The notes under the pieces were generated by a model that did no database searches, had not been told where the DNA came from, and saw nothing but the letters and a program-made list of their open reading frames with translations. From Bifidobacterium breve (GTDB lineage Bacteria; Actinomycetota; Acidimicrobiia; Acidimicrobiales; Acidimicrobilacustridaceae), in NCBI GenBank assembly GCA_945862505.1, contig CAMAYJ010000008.1, forward strand, positions 1 through 55,643: 55,643 bases of DNA. The letters run 5' to 3'. Every line of letters begins with the position of its first letter. The first letter of the stretch is position 1. The translations under genes and the position numbers were made by a program. Of the stretch, positions 23,322-32,491 are shown piece after piece.

Positions 23322-24492
23322 CTCCACTAGTGATTCCCTGCTTGATTCGGTGGTCGAACACATGCATAGGCGATTACTCGATCACGGCCATCACGACGCA
23401 GCGGCGATTCAACAGCTTCTTGTCGAACACGATCCGCTCCTTGACGACCGAACGGTCACCGATCTCATTCACCGCGTTCACTCACGTGTCAGTGGGCTCG
23501 GTGTTCTCGATCAATTTCTCGCCGACCCGGCCATCGATGAAGTCATGGTCAATGGAGCAGGCGATCTTTGGGTCGAGCGTTCCGGTCGGCTTGAGTGCAC
23601 CGGGATCATTATCGAGAGCGCGACAACCTATGCCCTGCTTGAGCGCATTGTCGCTCCACTTGGTCTTCGTATTGATCGCACCTCACCGTTGGTCGATGCC
23701 CGACTTCCTGATGGATCACGGGTGAATGGGGTTGTCCCTCCACTTGCCGTCGATGGGCCGCTGATCACTATTCGAAGGTTCGGTGCGCGACGTGTTCAGT
23801 TACCCGAAGTCTGTTCGCCTGGAGTTGCGAAATTACTGGAGTGGGCCGTGCAGTCGCGATGCAACATCATCGTGAGCGGAGGTGCCGGAGCAGGGAAGAC
23901 AACGTTGCTCAATGCGGTCGCCGCGTTCATTCCGCCAGATGAACGCGTGGTCACGATCGAAGACACGGCCGAGTTGCGGCTCCCCGGGCGCCATGTTGTT
24001 CGACTCGAACGTCGACCAGCAAATGCTGAAGGGGAAGGTGAGGTTTCCATTCGGGACCTTGTTCGTAATGCGTTACGCATGCGCCCCGATCGCATCGTGA
24101 TTGGTGAAGTTCGTTCGGGCGAAGCAATTGACATGTTGCAGGCCATGAACACCGGTCACGACGGTTCACTTTCAACCTGTCATGCCAACTCACCGATTGA
24201 TGCCATTCGACGTCTTGAAACTCTTGTACTTATGGGCGATGTTGTCTTGCCCCTGGCCGCGGTTCGTGAACAACTGCGCGCTGCGGTCGATCTCATCGTT
24301 CACGTTGCTCGCCAACCGGATGGATCTCGGCGAGTTGTTTCGATGGCCGAACCGATGCCCGATGGTGAAACCGGCAGCAGCATCTCTGTGAACGTGTTGA
24401 CAGGCCCTTCGGGTGAACTGGTCACGCTGCCCAGCCGACCGCGCCGGGCGCCTCATCTCGGTCCGGCGCTCTTGTCCTGGGTTGCGTCATGA
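23308..24492 (+). CDS. tadA: Tad/CpaF pilus assembly ATPase
   Basis: GTG 23308 with GGAGGG upstream gives 394 residues. The type II/IV secretion ATPase domain shows Walker A GGAGAGKTTLLNAV, the Asp box EDTAELRLPG, Walker B RIVIGEVRSGEAIDML and the His box TGHDGSLSTCHANS. The hexamer powers assembly of Tad (Flp) pili at the inner face of the membrane. The frame is open upstream to 23185 inside tadZ, but that part is out-of-frame shadow of tadZ. ATGA overlap with tadB. Confidence 0.94.
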   Translation: MTSPDSTSDSLLDSVVEHMHRRLLDHGHHDAAAIQQLLVEHDPLLDDRTVTDLIHRVHSRVSGLGVLDQFLADPAIDEVMVNGAGDLWVERSGRLECTGIIIESATTYALLERIVAPLGLRIDRTSPLVDARLPDGSRVNGVVPPLAVDGPLITIRRFGARRVQLPEVCSPGVAKLLEWAVQSRCNIIVSGGAGAGKTTLLNAVAAFIPPDERVVTIEDTAELRLPGRHVVRLERRPANAEGEGEVSIRDLVRNALRMRPDRIVIGEVRSGEAIDMLQAMNTGHDGSLSTCHANSPIDAIRRLETLVLMGDVVLPLAAVREQLRAAVDLIVHVARQPDGSRRVVSMAEPMPDGETGSSISVNVLTGPSGELVTLPSRPRRAPHLGPALLSWVAS

Positions 24493-25250
24493 GCTTGCGA
24501 TTGATCGTGGTTGTGGTGGTCACTGTCATTGCGGTCCTTTCGACCATAACGGTGATCGTTACCGCCCCCGAGATGATGGCGGCGCGTCGGGTCCATCAAC
24601 GATTTGCTGCGGAAACTCTCACTCGCAGCGACTCGCTGTTCGTGCGTACAGCGCGTGGATCGGTTCTCCGTCTCTCAACGCTTGGAATCATCGAACCATT
24701 TCATCGTGGTGCAGAACAACGAGGTAAGCGGCGAATGGAGATGCGTATTCCCGACTCCCTTGACCGTGTTGTCCGGCAGTTGCGCGCAGGGGCAACGCTC
24801 TCTCTCGCCCTGCGAGGAGTGGGTAACGAAGACGTGGTTTTTGCACGCGTGGCCGCGGAATTAGACAACGGACAATCGCTACAAAAAGCAGTTGCGGAAT
24901 GGGGAGCCGAGGACCAACTTCCGAACCGCAAACTGACCGCGACGGCTCTTGAGTTGGCCTCAAGTTCGGGTGGGGCAACGGCTCGTGTCCTCGACGGGGT
25001 CGCGGCTTCCTTGCGCGACCGTGTCGCGCTTGAACGCGAGGTCGCCGCCCTTTCTTCGCAATCACGGGCTTCTGCGGTTGTACTTGTCGTCGCCCCAGTG
25101 GTTTTTGCCGTCGCGATGGCGATGGTCGATCACCGGATTCTCGACGTGCTTATTAGGCGGCCAATCGGGTGGGCGTGCGTCGGTCTGGGGCTGGGGCTTG
25201 ATGCCTTGGGAGCGTTTTGGATGTCGCGCTTGATTGGTCGTCACCGATGA
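24489..25250 (+). CDS. tadB: TadB-like pilus assembly membrane protein (T2SSF)
   Basis: The 253-residue protein has an N-terminal membrane helix (4-27), a cytoplasmic GspF/T2SSF domain with IPDSLDRVVRQLRAGATLSLAL and ALELASSSGGATARVLDGVAASLRDR, and two C-terminal helices. It forms the platform on which the TadA motor works. The upstream overlap with tadA and downstream ATGA overlap with tadC show translational coupling. Confidence 0.9.
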   Translation: MSLRLIVVVVVTVIAVLSTITVIVTAPEMMAARRVHQRFAAETLTRSDSLFVRTARGSVLRLSTLGIIEPFHRGAEQRGKRRMEMRIPDSLDRVVRQLRAGATLSLALRGVGNEDVVFARVAAELDNGQSLQKAVAEWGAEDQLPNRKLTATALELASSSGGATARVLDGVAASLRDRVALEREVAALSSQSRASAVVLVVAPVVFAVAMAMVDHRILDVLIRRPIGWACVGLGLGLDALGAFWMSRLIGRHR

Positions 25251-25786
25251 TCGTCGTTGGCCCATGGGCTGGTTGTGCGTTGGTGGTGGGGGCATCACTG
25301 GTTCCGGTGCTTCGACATCGATCAGCGTCACTGGCTGCCGATACTGCTCGTCGACAAAGTGCTCCTGAGCTTGTCGACCTCTTCCGCCTTGCCGTCGGAG
25401 CCGGACTTTCGGTGCATCAGTTGGTCGACGTCGTCGAACCGCGAGCTCCAGACGTCTTTGTTCCGACACTTGTCGAGGTTCGTCGACGAGTGTCGCTCGG
25501 TCAACGTCTAGGCGATGCGCTTGATGTGTTTGACGAACTCGGTGAGTCAGTCCGTCCGTTGGCGTCGGCGCTCCGCTCGGCAGCGTTTGACGGCGTGGCG
25601 CTTGGGCCGGCACTTGAGCGGGTTGCGACCGATGCCCGGCTGCAACGTCGGCGTTGGGCGGAAGCTAATGCTCGGCGGCTCCCGGTTCAGTTGCTGTTTC
25701 CTCTCGTGATGTGCATTCTGCCGGCGTTCGGGCTCCTGGCGATCGTTCCACTTGTGGTGTCCTCGCTCGGTTCTCTTCACTGGTGA
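25247..25786 (+). CDS. tadC: TadC-like pilus assembly membrane protein (T2SSF)
   Basis: ATG 25247 overlaps the tadB stop and gives 179 residues, shorter than typical TadC. One N-terminal helix, the T2SSF pattern PELVDLFRLAVGAGLSVHQLVD and ALRSAAFDGVALGPALERVATDARLQRRRWAEANARRLPVQLLFP (key block RRLPVQLLFPLVMCILPAF) and a C-terminal helix are seen. It partners TadB in the platform. Confidence 0.87.
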   Translation: MIVVGPWAGCALVVGASLVPVLRHRSASLAADTARRQSAPELVDLFRLAVGAGLSVHQLVDVVEPRAPDVFVPTLVEVRRRVSLGQRLGDALDVFDELGESVRPLASALRSAAFDGVALGPALERVATDARLQRRRWAEANARRLPVQLLFPLVMCILPAFGLLAIVPLVVSSLGSLHW

Positions 25787-25837
25787 ATCGAATCTTCCCC
25801 CGTTCAAGTTCTGTGTCACTACAACAAAGGAGTTTCA

Positions 25838-26017
25838 ATGAATCGATTTCGCACACGTTTTCGCAGTGAGCGTGGTCAGACCACTGCCGAATATGCGCTT
25901 GTTCTTCTAGGAGCAGCTGGAATGGCGCTGTTGCTTCTCGGTTGGGCAACACAGTCGGGAGCGATCGGCACGCTGTTCGATGCCGTTCTTGATGGCGTGA
26001 TCGGGAAGGTCAAGTGA
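25838..26017 (+). CDS. Flp/DUF4244-type pilin
   Basis: ATG 25838 with AAAGGAG gives 59 residues: a basic leader, then RGQTTAEYALVLLG followed by a hydrophobic helix and a short tail. This is the class III (Flp) prepilin pattern in which a prepilin peptidase cuts after the Gly and Glu+5 is conserved. It is likely the major pilin of the operon. The next gene overlaps it (GTGA). Confidence 0.82.
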   Translation: MNRFRTRFRSERGQTTAEYALVLLGAAGMALLLLGWATQSGAIGTLFDAVLDGVIGKVK

Positions 26018-26418
26018 AGAAGACGAGGTGGGGGGATCACGGACAATCCACTGTTGAATTCGCGTTGATTCTCCCCCTCGTCGTCATCGTTGTCCTCTTT
26101 ATTGCGCAAGCGGGTTTTGTTGTGCGCGACCAAGTTCTTGTTTCCCACGCTGCACGTGAGGCAGCAAGAGCCGCGGCAGTGAGCGACGCAAATCGTTTCA
26201 GCGCAGCAGTGACCGCCGCGAAGCGCGCGGGGGAACTGCGTTCGGATCAGATCTCAGTCGAGGTCACGATGCTCGAGGGCGGTGACACAGTTCGAGTTGA
26301 GGTTTCGTATCGCAGTGTCACTGATTTAGCGATCATCGGAGCACTTGTTCCCGATGTCGACCTGCACGCGACCGTGGTCATGCGGGCGGAATCAGCGGGA
26401 AAGCATGGCCTGCAGTAA
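26014..26418 (+). CDS. tadE: TadE-like pseudopilin
   Basis: GTG 26014 overlaps the pilin stop and gives 134 residues. DHGQSTVEFALILPLVVIVVLF repeats the Flp-like cleavage pattern (G-Q-S-T-V-E-F), a TadE hallmark, and SHAAREAARAAAVSD is the conserved block after the helix. TadE-type proteins are minor pilins. Its last 27 nt overlap the end of the convergent helicase gene. Confidence 0.88.
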   Translation: MKKTRWGDHGQSTVEFALILPLVVIVVLFIAQAGFVVRDQVLVSHAAREAARAAAVSDANRFSAAVTAAKRAGELRSDQISVEVTMLEGGDTVRVEVSYRSVTDLAIIGALVPDVDLHATVVMRAESAGKHGLQ

Positions 26419-28677
26419 CAAAACGGCCGCAGCCTTATCGAGTGGCTCATTGCCATTGCCGCATTTCGGCGACTGAATGCATGACGGACAGCCACTCACA
26501 CATGCGCATGACTCAATGACCTCGAGTGTGGCGGGAAGGTGTCGGTCAGCCGCCGCGAATCCCAGTTCAGCTACTCCCGCGCCACCGGGAAACGCATCGT
26601 GGATGACGATGGTTGCGGCACCTGTTTCGGGCAGGTACGGCGTTGAGACGCCACCGACATCCCAACGGTCGCATATTGCGAAGAGCGGCAGGATGCCGAT
26701 TCCGGCGTGCTCGGCGGCATGAAGGGCACCAGGGAGTTCCGCCGGTCCAAGTCCCGCCACGCTCGTGACGTGATCGCCAATGACATACCAGAACGCGCGT
26801 GTGACCAGTCGAGAGGAAGGCAGCAGGAGGTCGTGAGTACCGAGTTGTTCTCGAGTGAATGTGTCGAATCTTCGATAACCGATAACAGTGGTTTCGACCT
26901 CAACCGTGCCGAGGCAGAGATCGGCGGCGCCAATGGGCCTCTCGTTATCGGTGGTCAGGATGCGGATATCGGTCACTGCTCGAGGCTGGGTGTACTCACC
27001 GCCGTCATGAGGTTCGACGATTGCCACATGATCTTCGATATTGAGTTCGGTTACTTTCCACGCCGTCCCCTGATGCAAATAGATCGAACCTGGATGAACA
27101 AGCCGAAAGGCGCGTGAACCATCGACGGTTCCTATGATTGAACCATCAGCGGTCGCAATGCGAAATTCGTTGGCGTTTGCACTTCGAAGGCCGATGCCAT
27201 TGGCAGGTCTACCGCGACCGGCCCACACAGCTCCAAGACCGGCTCGATCTGTTGGTTGGCGAATCTTGAGCACGTCATCGTGAACGAGATCGCGTATTGC
27301 GTCGTCGAGAACATCTGGCCACCACGCTTCATCAGCGTCGGTGAGCGGAAGTTCGAATGCCGCACAGGCCAAGTGAGGATTGAGAACGTAAGGATTGGCA
27401 ATATTGATGACGGCTGGTTCTGGCGATCGTTGGAAAAGTTCGGTGGGGTTATGCACGAACCATTGGTCGAGCTGGTCATCACCGGCGACGAGGACAGCCA
27501 ACGACTGTTGTGATGCTCGACCGGCGCGACCGGCCTGTTGCCACATCGAAGCGATCGTTCCTGGAAAGCCATTGAGAATGCATGCGTCAAGGCCGCCGAC
27601 GTCGATCCCGAGTTCGAGCGCAGTTGTGGCTACGACGCCGCGCAATGTTCCGTCGAAGAGTTCTTTCTCGATTTCGCGTCGTTCAGATGTGAGGTACCCC
27701 CCTCGGTAGGACCGAACAGTTGGTGAGAGCCGTTTCGAAAGTCGGCGTTTCACATCGGCGGTGACGAGTTCGGTACCTTTGCGACTTCTGCAGAACGCGA
27801 TGGTTCGGTGGTTGTCTTTCACCAACGCACTCAGAATTTCGGCGGTATCCCGAGATGAAGAAACTGGACGGGGCTCTTCTTCGGTCCCTTCGTTGATTCC
27901 ATCGGGGTCCCACAAGACGAAAAGACGTTCGCCGCGTGGAGAACCATCGTCGACGACAGGTTCAACAGGCAATCCACACAAGGTGGACGCCAGTGTGGCT
28001 GGATCACCGATGGTGGCGGAAGTAAAGATAAAAACTGGATCGGATCCGTAGTGTGCGCAGATGCGGCGTAGACGACGCAGGACCTGTGCAACATTGCTGC
28101 CAAACATTCCGCGCAACATGTGCAATTCATCAATAACCACGTAGCGCAGTCGCTTGAAGTAGGTGCCCCAGTTCGCGTGAACCGGGAGCATGCTCATATG
28201 CAACATTTCCGGATTCGTGAGCAGAACGTTTGCGTGTGCACGGGTCCACTTGCGTGCTTCGGGAGAGGAATCTCCGTCGTGAGTTGCGGCGATGAGTCCG
28301 GGAACATCGAGCGCGGTGAGTGAACGAAGTTGGTCTTGGGCGAGGGCCTTGGTTGGAAAGAGAAGCAGGGCCGTTGCCGGAAGCGGTCCCGCGGCGATTG
28401 CTTCTGCGATGGGGAGTTGGAAACACAGTGACTTCCCCGATGCTGTGCCAGTAGCGATGGCCACGGATCGACCGGCACGAATGTGATCAATTGACTCTGC
28501 CTGATGTGACCACAGCCCTTGCTCAGGAATGATTCCCGCAACAGTCTTGGACAACGGCTCGGCAAGGGTCGCGAAACGGGCACGACGCGCTGGTGATCGC
28601 TCGACGTGTATGACGCGTTTATCGGACTGAAGCGCCGTGACAAATGTGTCAAGAGACGGAGAAGGACTGCGAGCCAT
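26392..28677 (-). CDS. MrfA/YprA-type DEAD/DEAH helicase with Zn-binding DUF1998 domain
   Basis: From ATG 28677 the protein has 761 residues. RecA1 has ATGTASGKSLCFQLP (Walker A) and VVIDELHMLRG (DExH), with FTSATI; RecA2 has AFCRSRKGTELV and QQAGRAGR. The C-terminal domain ends with a four-Cys cluster, ESCACVSGCPSCIQSPKCGNGNEPLDK (Cys-x-Cys...GCPSC...C), as in MrfA, which repairs mitomycin lesions in Bacillus. The longer frame to 29100 crosses the STAS gene and is rejected; a -10 element stands before 28677. Confidence 0.92.
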   Translation of the reverse strand: MARSPSPSLDTFVTALQSDKRVIHVERSPARRARFATLAEPLSKTVAGIIPEQGLWSHQAESIDHIRAGRSVAIATGTASGKSLCFQLPIAEAIAAGPLPATALLLFPTKALAQDQLRSLTALDVPGLIAATHDGDSSPEARKWTRAHANVLLTNPEMLHMSMLPVHANWGTYFKRLRYVVIDELHMLRGMFGSNVAQVLRRLRRICAHYGSDPVFIFTSATIGDPATLASTLCGLPVEPVVDDGSPRGERLFVLWDPDGINEGTEEEPRPVSSSRDTAEILSALVKDNHRTIAFCRSRKGTELVTADVKRRLSKRLSPTVRSYRGGYLTSERREIEKELFDGTLRGVVATTALELGIDVGGLDACILNGFPGTIASMWQQAGRAGRASQQSLAVLVAGDDQLDQWFVHNPTELFQRSPEPAVINIANPYVLNPHLACAAFELPLTDADEAWWPDVLDDAIRDLVHDDVLKIRQPTDRAGLGAVWAGRGRPANGIGLRSANANEFRIATADGSIIGTVDGSRAFRLVHPGSIYLHQGTAWKVTELNIEDHVAIVEPHDGGEYTQPRAVTDIRILTTDNERPIGAADLCLGTVEVETTVIGYRRFDTFTREQLGTHDLLLPSSRLVTRAFWYVIGDHVTSVAGLGPAELPGALHAAEHAGIGILPLFAICDRWDVGGVSTPYLPETGAATIVIHDAFPGGAGVAELGFAAADRHLPATLEVIESCACVSGCPSCIQSPKCGNGNEPLDKAAAVLLLQAMLSR

Positions 28678-28685
28678 TGGGGGTG

Positions 28686-28691
28686 ATCGTA
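28686..28691 (-). promoter_or_regulatory. -10 element TACGAT of the helicase gene, leaderless type
   Basis: On the minus strand the hexamer is followed by 8 nt and ATG 28677. Confidence 0.6.
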
Positions 28692-28819
28692 TGACCGCTG
28701 CCTGTCTCTCCGACCTCTCTGGGCGACTTTGCTGAATCGGTTGGATCGAATCAAGAGCGGTAACCTGAAGATCCTCGGCGTATGTGTGCCTTGCTCCCAC
28801 CGGAACGGATTCTCGAGTG

Positions 28820-29167
28820 ATGTTTGATCTCGTTGCGACAGAACCCATTGAGGGTGTGGTGGTCATTGCGATCATCGGTGATCTCGATATCTCCTCGGCT
28901 CCTCGTCTCCGTGAGGAGCTCATTCGCGTAACCGCAGAGCTCAAAACGCCGAAGATCGTGCTGGATCTCGCGGGAGTAGATCTTCTCGATCCAACTGGTC
29001 TCGGTGTGATTTTCGAAGGAATCAAACGAGCGAGACTTCGCCAAGGTGATTTGGCACTCGCCCGAGCCGAGGGGCAAGTCCTGCGCGACCTTGAGATCAC
29101 TCGAGTTATCGAGATTCTTCGTAATTTTCCGGCAGTCGATCAGGCCATCGCTTCCCTTCAACGATGA
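28820..29167 (+). CDS. STAS-domain anti-sigma factor antagonist-like protein
   Basis: ATG 28820 gives 115 residues that match a single STAS domain: VVVIAIIGDLDISSAPRLREEL, then IVLDLAGVDLLDPTGLGVI, where the phosphorylatable Ser of SpoIIAA-like proteins is replaced by Thr (DPTGLGV). Such proteins bind and inhibit anti-sigma factors or sensory kinases. A GTG at 28784 would add 12 residues; TAACCT at 28761-28766 could be its -10. No partner kinase is nearby. Confidence 0.83.
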   Translation: MFDLVATEPIEGVVVIAIIGDLDISSAPRLREELIRVTAELKTPKIVLDLAGVDLLDPTGLGVIFEGIKRARLRQGDLALARAEGQVLRDLEITRVIEILRNFPAVDQAIASLQR

Positions 29168-29174
29168 GCGATCG

Positions 29175-29194
29175 ATGTAATACACCCGTTACAT
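29175..29194. promoter_or_regulatory. Dyad ATGTAA-N8-TTACAT before nhaA
   Basis: Two perfect 6-bp half-sites (29175-29180 and 29189-29194) are separated by 8 bp, 44 nt before the nhaA start. The size and spacing suit a dimeric regulator of the GntR, TetR or CRP type. Which protein binds is unknown. Confidence 0.4.
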
Positions 29195-29237
29195 TCGTGA
29201 AACTGAGTGATGATGTAGCCCGAATAGACAAATTTGT

Positions 29238-30671
29238 ATGGGAATGCCCGTGGCTGATGACGATCTGAACCAACACCATCCGTGGAGCCATACGTGGCTT
29301 GGCACAGATCGATTTCTTGCTCGCCGTCTCGCCCGACCTGCGGCTCGATTCCTCGCGATTGAAGCCGCTAGCGGCATCTTGCTTCTTGCTGCCACGGTGA
29401 TTGCGCTGATCTGGGCGAACTCGCCATGGAAGGACTCCTACGCGTCATTTCTCAATGCAGAGATCATTTTCGATGCAGGACCCGTTGGGTTTCAACTGAC
29501 GCTGCACGAATTTGTCAATGACGCATTGATGGCGTTTTTCTTCTTTGTGGTCGGGCTCGAGATCAAGCGTGAGTTGGTAAAGGGTGAACTCCGCGACCGC
29601 AAGGCCGCAGCGTTGCCGATCATTGCTGCTCTTGGCGGAATGATCGTTCCTGCGTTGATCTATTTCGCCTTCAATGCAGGAACAGACGCGTCCCAAGGAT
29701 GGGGAATTCCGATGGCAACGGATATTGCTTTTGCCGTCGGGGTCGTTGCGTTGTTGGGGAATCGAGTTCCGGTTGCGTTAAAACTCTTCTTGCTCTCTCT
29801 TGCTGTCGCAGATGATCTTGGAGCAATCGCAGTTATCGCGATCTTTTATAGCAAGTCAATGAGTTTTGTTTGGTTAGGCGCAGCAATCGCGTTACTCGTT
29901 CTTGTTTGGCTGATGCGCCGTCGCCGTATTTGGTACGGCCCGCTGTACCTCGCCATCGGCGTGGTGGTTTGGTACTGCATGTTGAAATCTGGCGTGCACG
30001 CAACGGTGGCTGGAGTCGCGATGGGCTTCCTCACTCCTACAGATGCGTTGAGGCCTGATCTCGATTCAGAAGCAATCGCCGATCGACTCGAAAACCAATC
30101 GGAATTGAGCGCAGCCGATGTCGCCGCAGCTTCGTTTTTGATTAAAGAGTCGGTACCAGTTGGTGAACGTCTGGTTGACCGCATGCTCCCGTGGACGAGT
30201 TACGTCATCATCCCAATCTTTGCGCTTTGCAATGCCGGTATTTTGTTGACTTCAGAATCAGTCCGAGCTGCAGCGGGCTCTGCGGTCACATGGGGAGTAG
30301 CACTCGGTCTCGTTGTTGGAAAAACAGTTGGCGTCTTCGGTGCTGCGACGATTGCAATTGCAATTGGGATTGCTCGTCGACCGCGTGGTGCTACCAATCT
30401 GCATTTGCTCGGCATCGCAATGGCCGCGGGAGTTGGCTTTACCGTTTCGCTCTTTGTGACCGAACTTGCGTTTACTAATCCGCTTTTCACCGAGGAGGCG
30501 AAAGTCGGCGTCTTGGTCGCCTCAGCGGTGGCAGGGCTTTTGGCAGCGTTGGTGCTGAGCCTTGCGGCGAAGCGATCCAGTGCTGCAGAGCTCGCGATTG
30601 AAGCTGCGGAAAATGCCGAACTTTTCGATGTGATCCCTGACTCAGCGCTGCTTCCAAAAAGCCCGAAATAG
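29238..30671 (+). CDS. nhaA: Na+/H+ antiporter NhaA
   Basis: The 477-residue protein has the NhaA core of about twelve helices, including the two adjacent transport Asp in LAVADDLGAIAVIAIFY and VGLEIKRELVKGEL. It exports sodium or lithium in exchange for protons and handles alkaline and salt stress. ATG 29238 or the GTG at 29250 could be the start; a TAGACA ending 7 nt before 29238 would favour the former. The tail (about 35 residues after the last helix) is acidic. A dyad precedes the gene. Confidence 0.95.
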   Translation: MGMPVADDDLNQHHPWSHTWLGTDRFLARRLARPAARFLAIEAASGILLLAATVIALIWANSPWKDSYASFLNAEIIFDAGPVGFQLTLHEFVNDALMAFFFFVVGLEIKRELVKGELRDRKAAALPIIAALGGMIVPALIYFAFNAGTDASQGWGIPMATDIAFAVGVVALLGNRVPVALKLFLLSLAVADDLGAIAVIAIFYSKSMSFVWLGAAIALLVLVWLMRRRRIWYGPLYLAIGVVVWYCMLKSGVHATVAGVAMGFLTPTDALRPDLDSEAIADRLENQSELSAADVAAASFLIKESVPVGERLVDRMLPWTSYVIIPIFALCNAGILLTSESVRAAAGSAVTWGVALGLVVGKTVGVFGAATIAIAIGIARRPRGATNLHLLGIAMAAGVGFTVSLFVTELAFTNPLFTEEAKVGVLVASAVAGLLAALVLSLAAKRSSAAELAIEAAENAELFDVIPDSALLPKSPK

Positions 30672-30699
30672 TGGACGAACGAGCGTTGCGGAAATCGCC

Positions 30700-31932
30700 T
30701 CAGGTCGGCTTGGACTCGCCGGAGTCGGTGTAACGCCCGAGTTCGCGGCGAGCCAATTGCATGCGGTGAACCTCGTCCGGCCCATCGGCAAATCGAAGCG
30801 TACGCAGGCCAGCCCACATTCCTGCAAGGGGGAAGTCCTGCGAAACACCGCCGCCGCCATGTGCCTGAATCGCGCGATCGACAACAGCGAGTGCAACGTT
30901 TGGGGCGATCACTTTGATAGCGGAGATCTCGGTGCGAGCACCCTTGTTGCCGACGGTATCCATCAGCCATGCCGCCTTCATAGTGAGCAGGCGGGCCTGT
31001 TCGATTTCGATGCGGGAATCGGCGATCCATTCCTGAATGACGCCTTGTTGGGCAAGTGGCTTACCGAAAGCAACGCGTTCGGTGACTCGGCGACACATGA
31101 GTTCAAGCGCGCGTTCAGCCATGCCGATGCACCGCATGCAGTGATGAATGCGGCCAGGACCGAGACGGGCTTGTGCAAGCGCAAAGCCGCTGCCTTCTTC
31201 GCCGAGAATGTTGGAAACGGGTACGCGAACATTGTCGAACTTCAACTCACAATGGCCTTCGCGATCGTTGTATCCGAACACCATGAGATCGCGCACAACG
31301 GTAAGTCCGGGTGTGTTCATGGGTACGAGCACCATCGATTGCTGCGTGTACGTGGGAGCCGATGGATCAGTTTTTCCCATCACGATTGCCACACGACAAT
31401 GTGGGTTTGCCGCGCCAGAAATCCACCATTTACGGCCATTTAGAACGTAGTCGTCGCCATCGCGAACGATACTGAGACTGATATTTCGTGCATCGCTTGA
31501 TGCAACATCGGGCTCGGTCATCGCGAAACAAGATCGGATTTCGCCTTCGAGCAACGGAACCAACCAGCGATCTTTTTGTTCGGGGGTTCCGAATAGCGCA
31601 AGGATTTCCATGTTGCCGGTATCGGGTGCAGCTGAGTTCACCGACTCGGGCCCAAGCGGGCTGCGTCCGGTGATTTCTGCGAGCGGTGCGTAGTCAACAT
31701 TCGAAACTGGATCAGGTGTCCACTCGGTGGTGTGTGGCATGAAGAGGTTCCACAAACCGCGGGCTTTCGCTTCGGCTTTGAGTTCTTCCATCACGTGTGG
31801 GTGGAAGTGGGGATCACCTGAAGAGCGCATTTCCTCAGCAAAGACAGGCTCTGCCGGGATCACTTTTTCTTCCATGAATGCGAGCAGACGTTGTTGAAGG
31901 TCTGTGGCACGCGGGCTGAGTGCGAAGTCCAT
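30700..31932 (-). CDS. Acyl-CoA dehydrogenase
   Basis: The 410-residue FAD enzyme shows [17 protein letters not shown] (flavin and substrate site), [14 protein letters not shown] and [36 protein letters not shown]. The family removes hydrogens at C2-C3 of acyl-CoA. The Gly before GVSQDF and the long-chain type ending (DGPDEVH) agree with the ACAD10/11-like or short-chain groups; substrate unknown. Its ATG overlaps the stop of the cupin gene (TAATG), so the two are one operon. Confidence 0.93.
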   Translation of the reverse strand: MDFALSPRATDLQQRLLAFMEEKVIPAEPVFAEEMRSSGDPHFHPHVMEELKAEAKARGLWNLFMPHTTEWTPDPVSNVDYAPLAEITGRSPLGPESVNSAAPDTGNMEILALFGTPEQKDRWLVPLLEGEIRSCFAMTEPDVASSDARNISLSIVRDGDDYVLNGRKWWISGAANPHCRVAIVMGKTDPSAPTYTQQSMVLVPMNTPGLTVVRDLMVFGYNDREGHCELKFDNVRVPVSNILGEEGSGFALAQARLGPGRIHHCMRCIGMAERALELMCRRVTERVAFGKPLAQQGVIQEWIADSRIEIEQARLLTMKAAWLMDTVGNKGARTEISAIKVIAPNVALAVVDRAIQAHGGGGVSQDFPLAGMWAGLRTLRFADGPDEVHRMQLARRELGRYTDSGESKPT

Positions 31933-32342
31933 TAGGAACCTGCTCTTCCGTAGTCGTCTTCGTAACGGACGATGTCGTCTTCACCAAAGTACGTACCGGT
32001 CTGCACTTCAATAAACACCACGGGTGTCGTGCCGTCGTTACGAACTCGGTGTTTTGTGTGGACAGGAATCTCAATCGTGCCGCCAGACTCGACGGAATGG
32101 TCCACATCGTTGAGCGTGACGATGGCTGTTCCTTCGACAACGATCCAATGTTCTGAGCGCTTGTCGTGCGATTGATAGGACAACCGCTGTCCAGGTTCGA
32201 CGGTGATGCGCTTGACCTTGGCGGCGGGGCCGTCGTCGAGGATGACGAACTCACCCCACGGGCGTCGTTCGCCTGATCCGGCCTCGCCGAGGGGTCGAAG
32301 GGTGTCGTCGTCTGAGATGGGGTTTTCGCCGGCAGGTGTCAC
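31932..32342 (-). CDS. Cupin protein, mannose-6-phosphate isomerase type II-like
   Basis: GTG 32342 gives 136 residues. A single cupin fold is seen: [49 protein letters not shown] (key residues H in SHDKRSEHW) and [19 protein letters not shown]. This is the PMI-like cupin found at the end of GDP-mannose pyrophosphorylase fusions, here free-standing, perhaps a sugar phosphate isomerase. CATACT lies 6 nt before the GTG. The frame continues upstream into non-domain sequence, which is rejected. Confidence 0.8.
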   Translation of the reverse strand: MTPAGENPISDDDTLRPLGEAGSGERRPWGEFVILDDGPAAKVKRITVEPGQRLSYQSHDKRSEHWIVVEGTAIVTLNDVDHSVESGGTIEIPVHTKHRVRNDGTTPVVFIEVQTGTYFGEDDIVRYEDDYGRAGS

Positions 32343-32388
32343 GGGCCGAGTATGGCCGAAATCCCCGTTCAGGGCGGGAAAACAGGGC

Positions 32389-32397
32389 TGTGGATAA
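32389..32397 (+). promoter_or_regulatory. Perfect DnaA box
   Basis: TGTGGATAA is the reverse of the consensus TTATCCACA. It is single and lies between the cupin and topA genes; one such 9-mer could occur by chance in a window this long. Confidence 0.3.
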
Positions 32398-32404
32398 GAA
32401 AAAT

Positions 32405-32429
32405 CGGGGACCCCCTTTAGGGGTCCCCG
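32405..32429 (-). terminator. Minus-strand terminator upstream of the cupin gene
   Basis: A perfect 10-bp GC stem (32405-32414 with 32420-32429) is followed on the minus strand by ATTTTTCTT. There is no minus-strand gene for it to close upstream, so it either blocks antisense transcription from the topA side or acts in the cupin leader. Confidence 0.7.
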
Positions 32430-32453
32430 CGACGGTGGTTCGAATGGCTGCGA

Positions 32454-32483
32454 TTGACAGAGGCGCGGGGGTGGTCTCATTGT
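32454..32483 (+). promoter_or_regulatory. Promoter of topA, leaderless type
   Basis: A perfect -35 TTGACA (32454-32459), 18-bp spacer and -10 CATTGT (32478-32483) end 8 nt before the topA ATG. Confidence 0.6.
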
Positions 32484-32491
32484 GTCCCCTC

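Noticed and set aside
28678-29100. N-terminal extension of the helicase frame
   Set aside because: It crosses the STAS gene on the other strand and lacks domain sequence; a -10 element stands before 28677.
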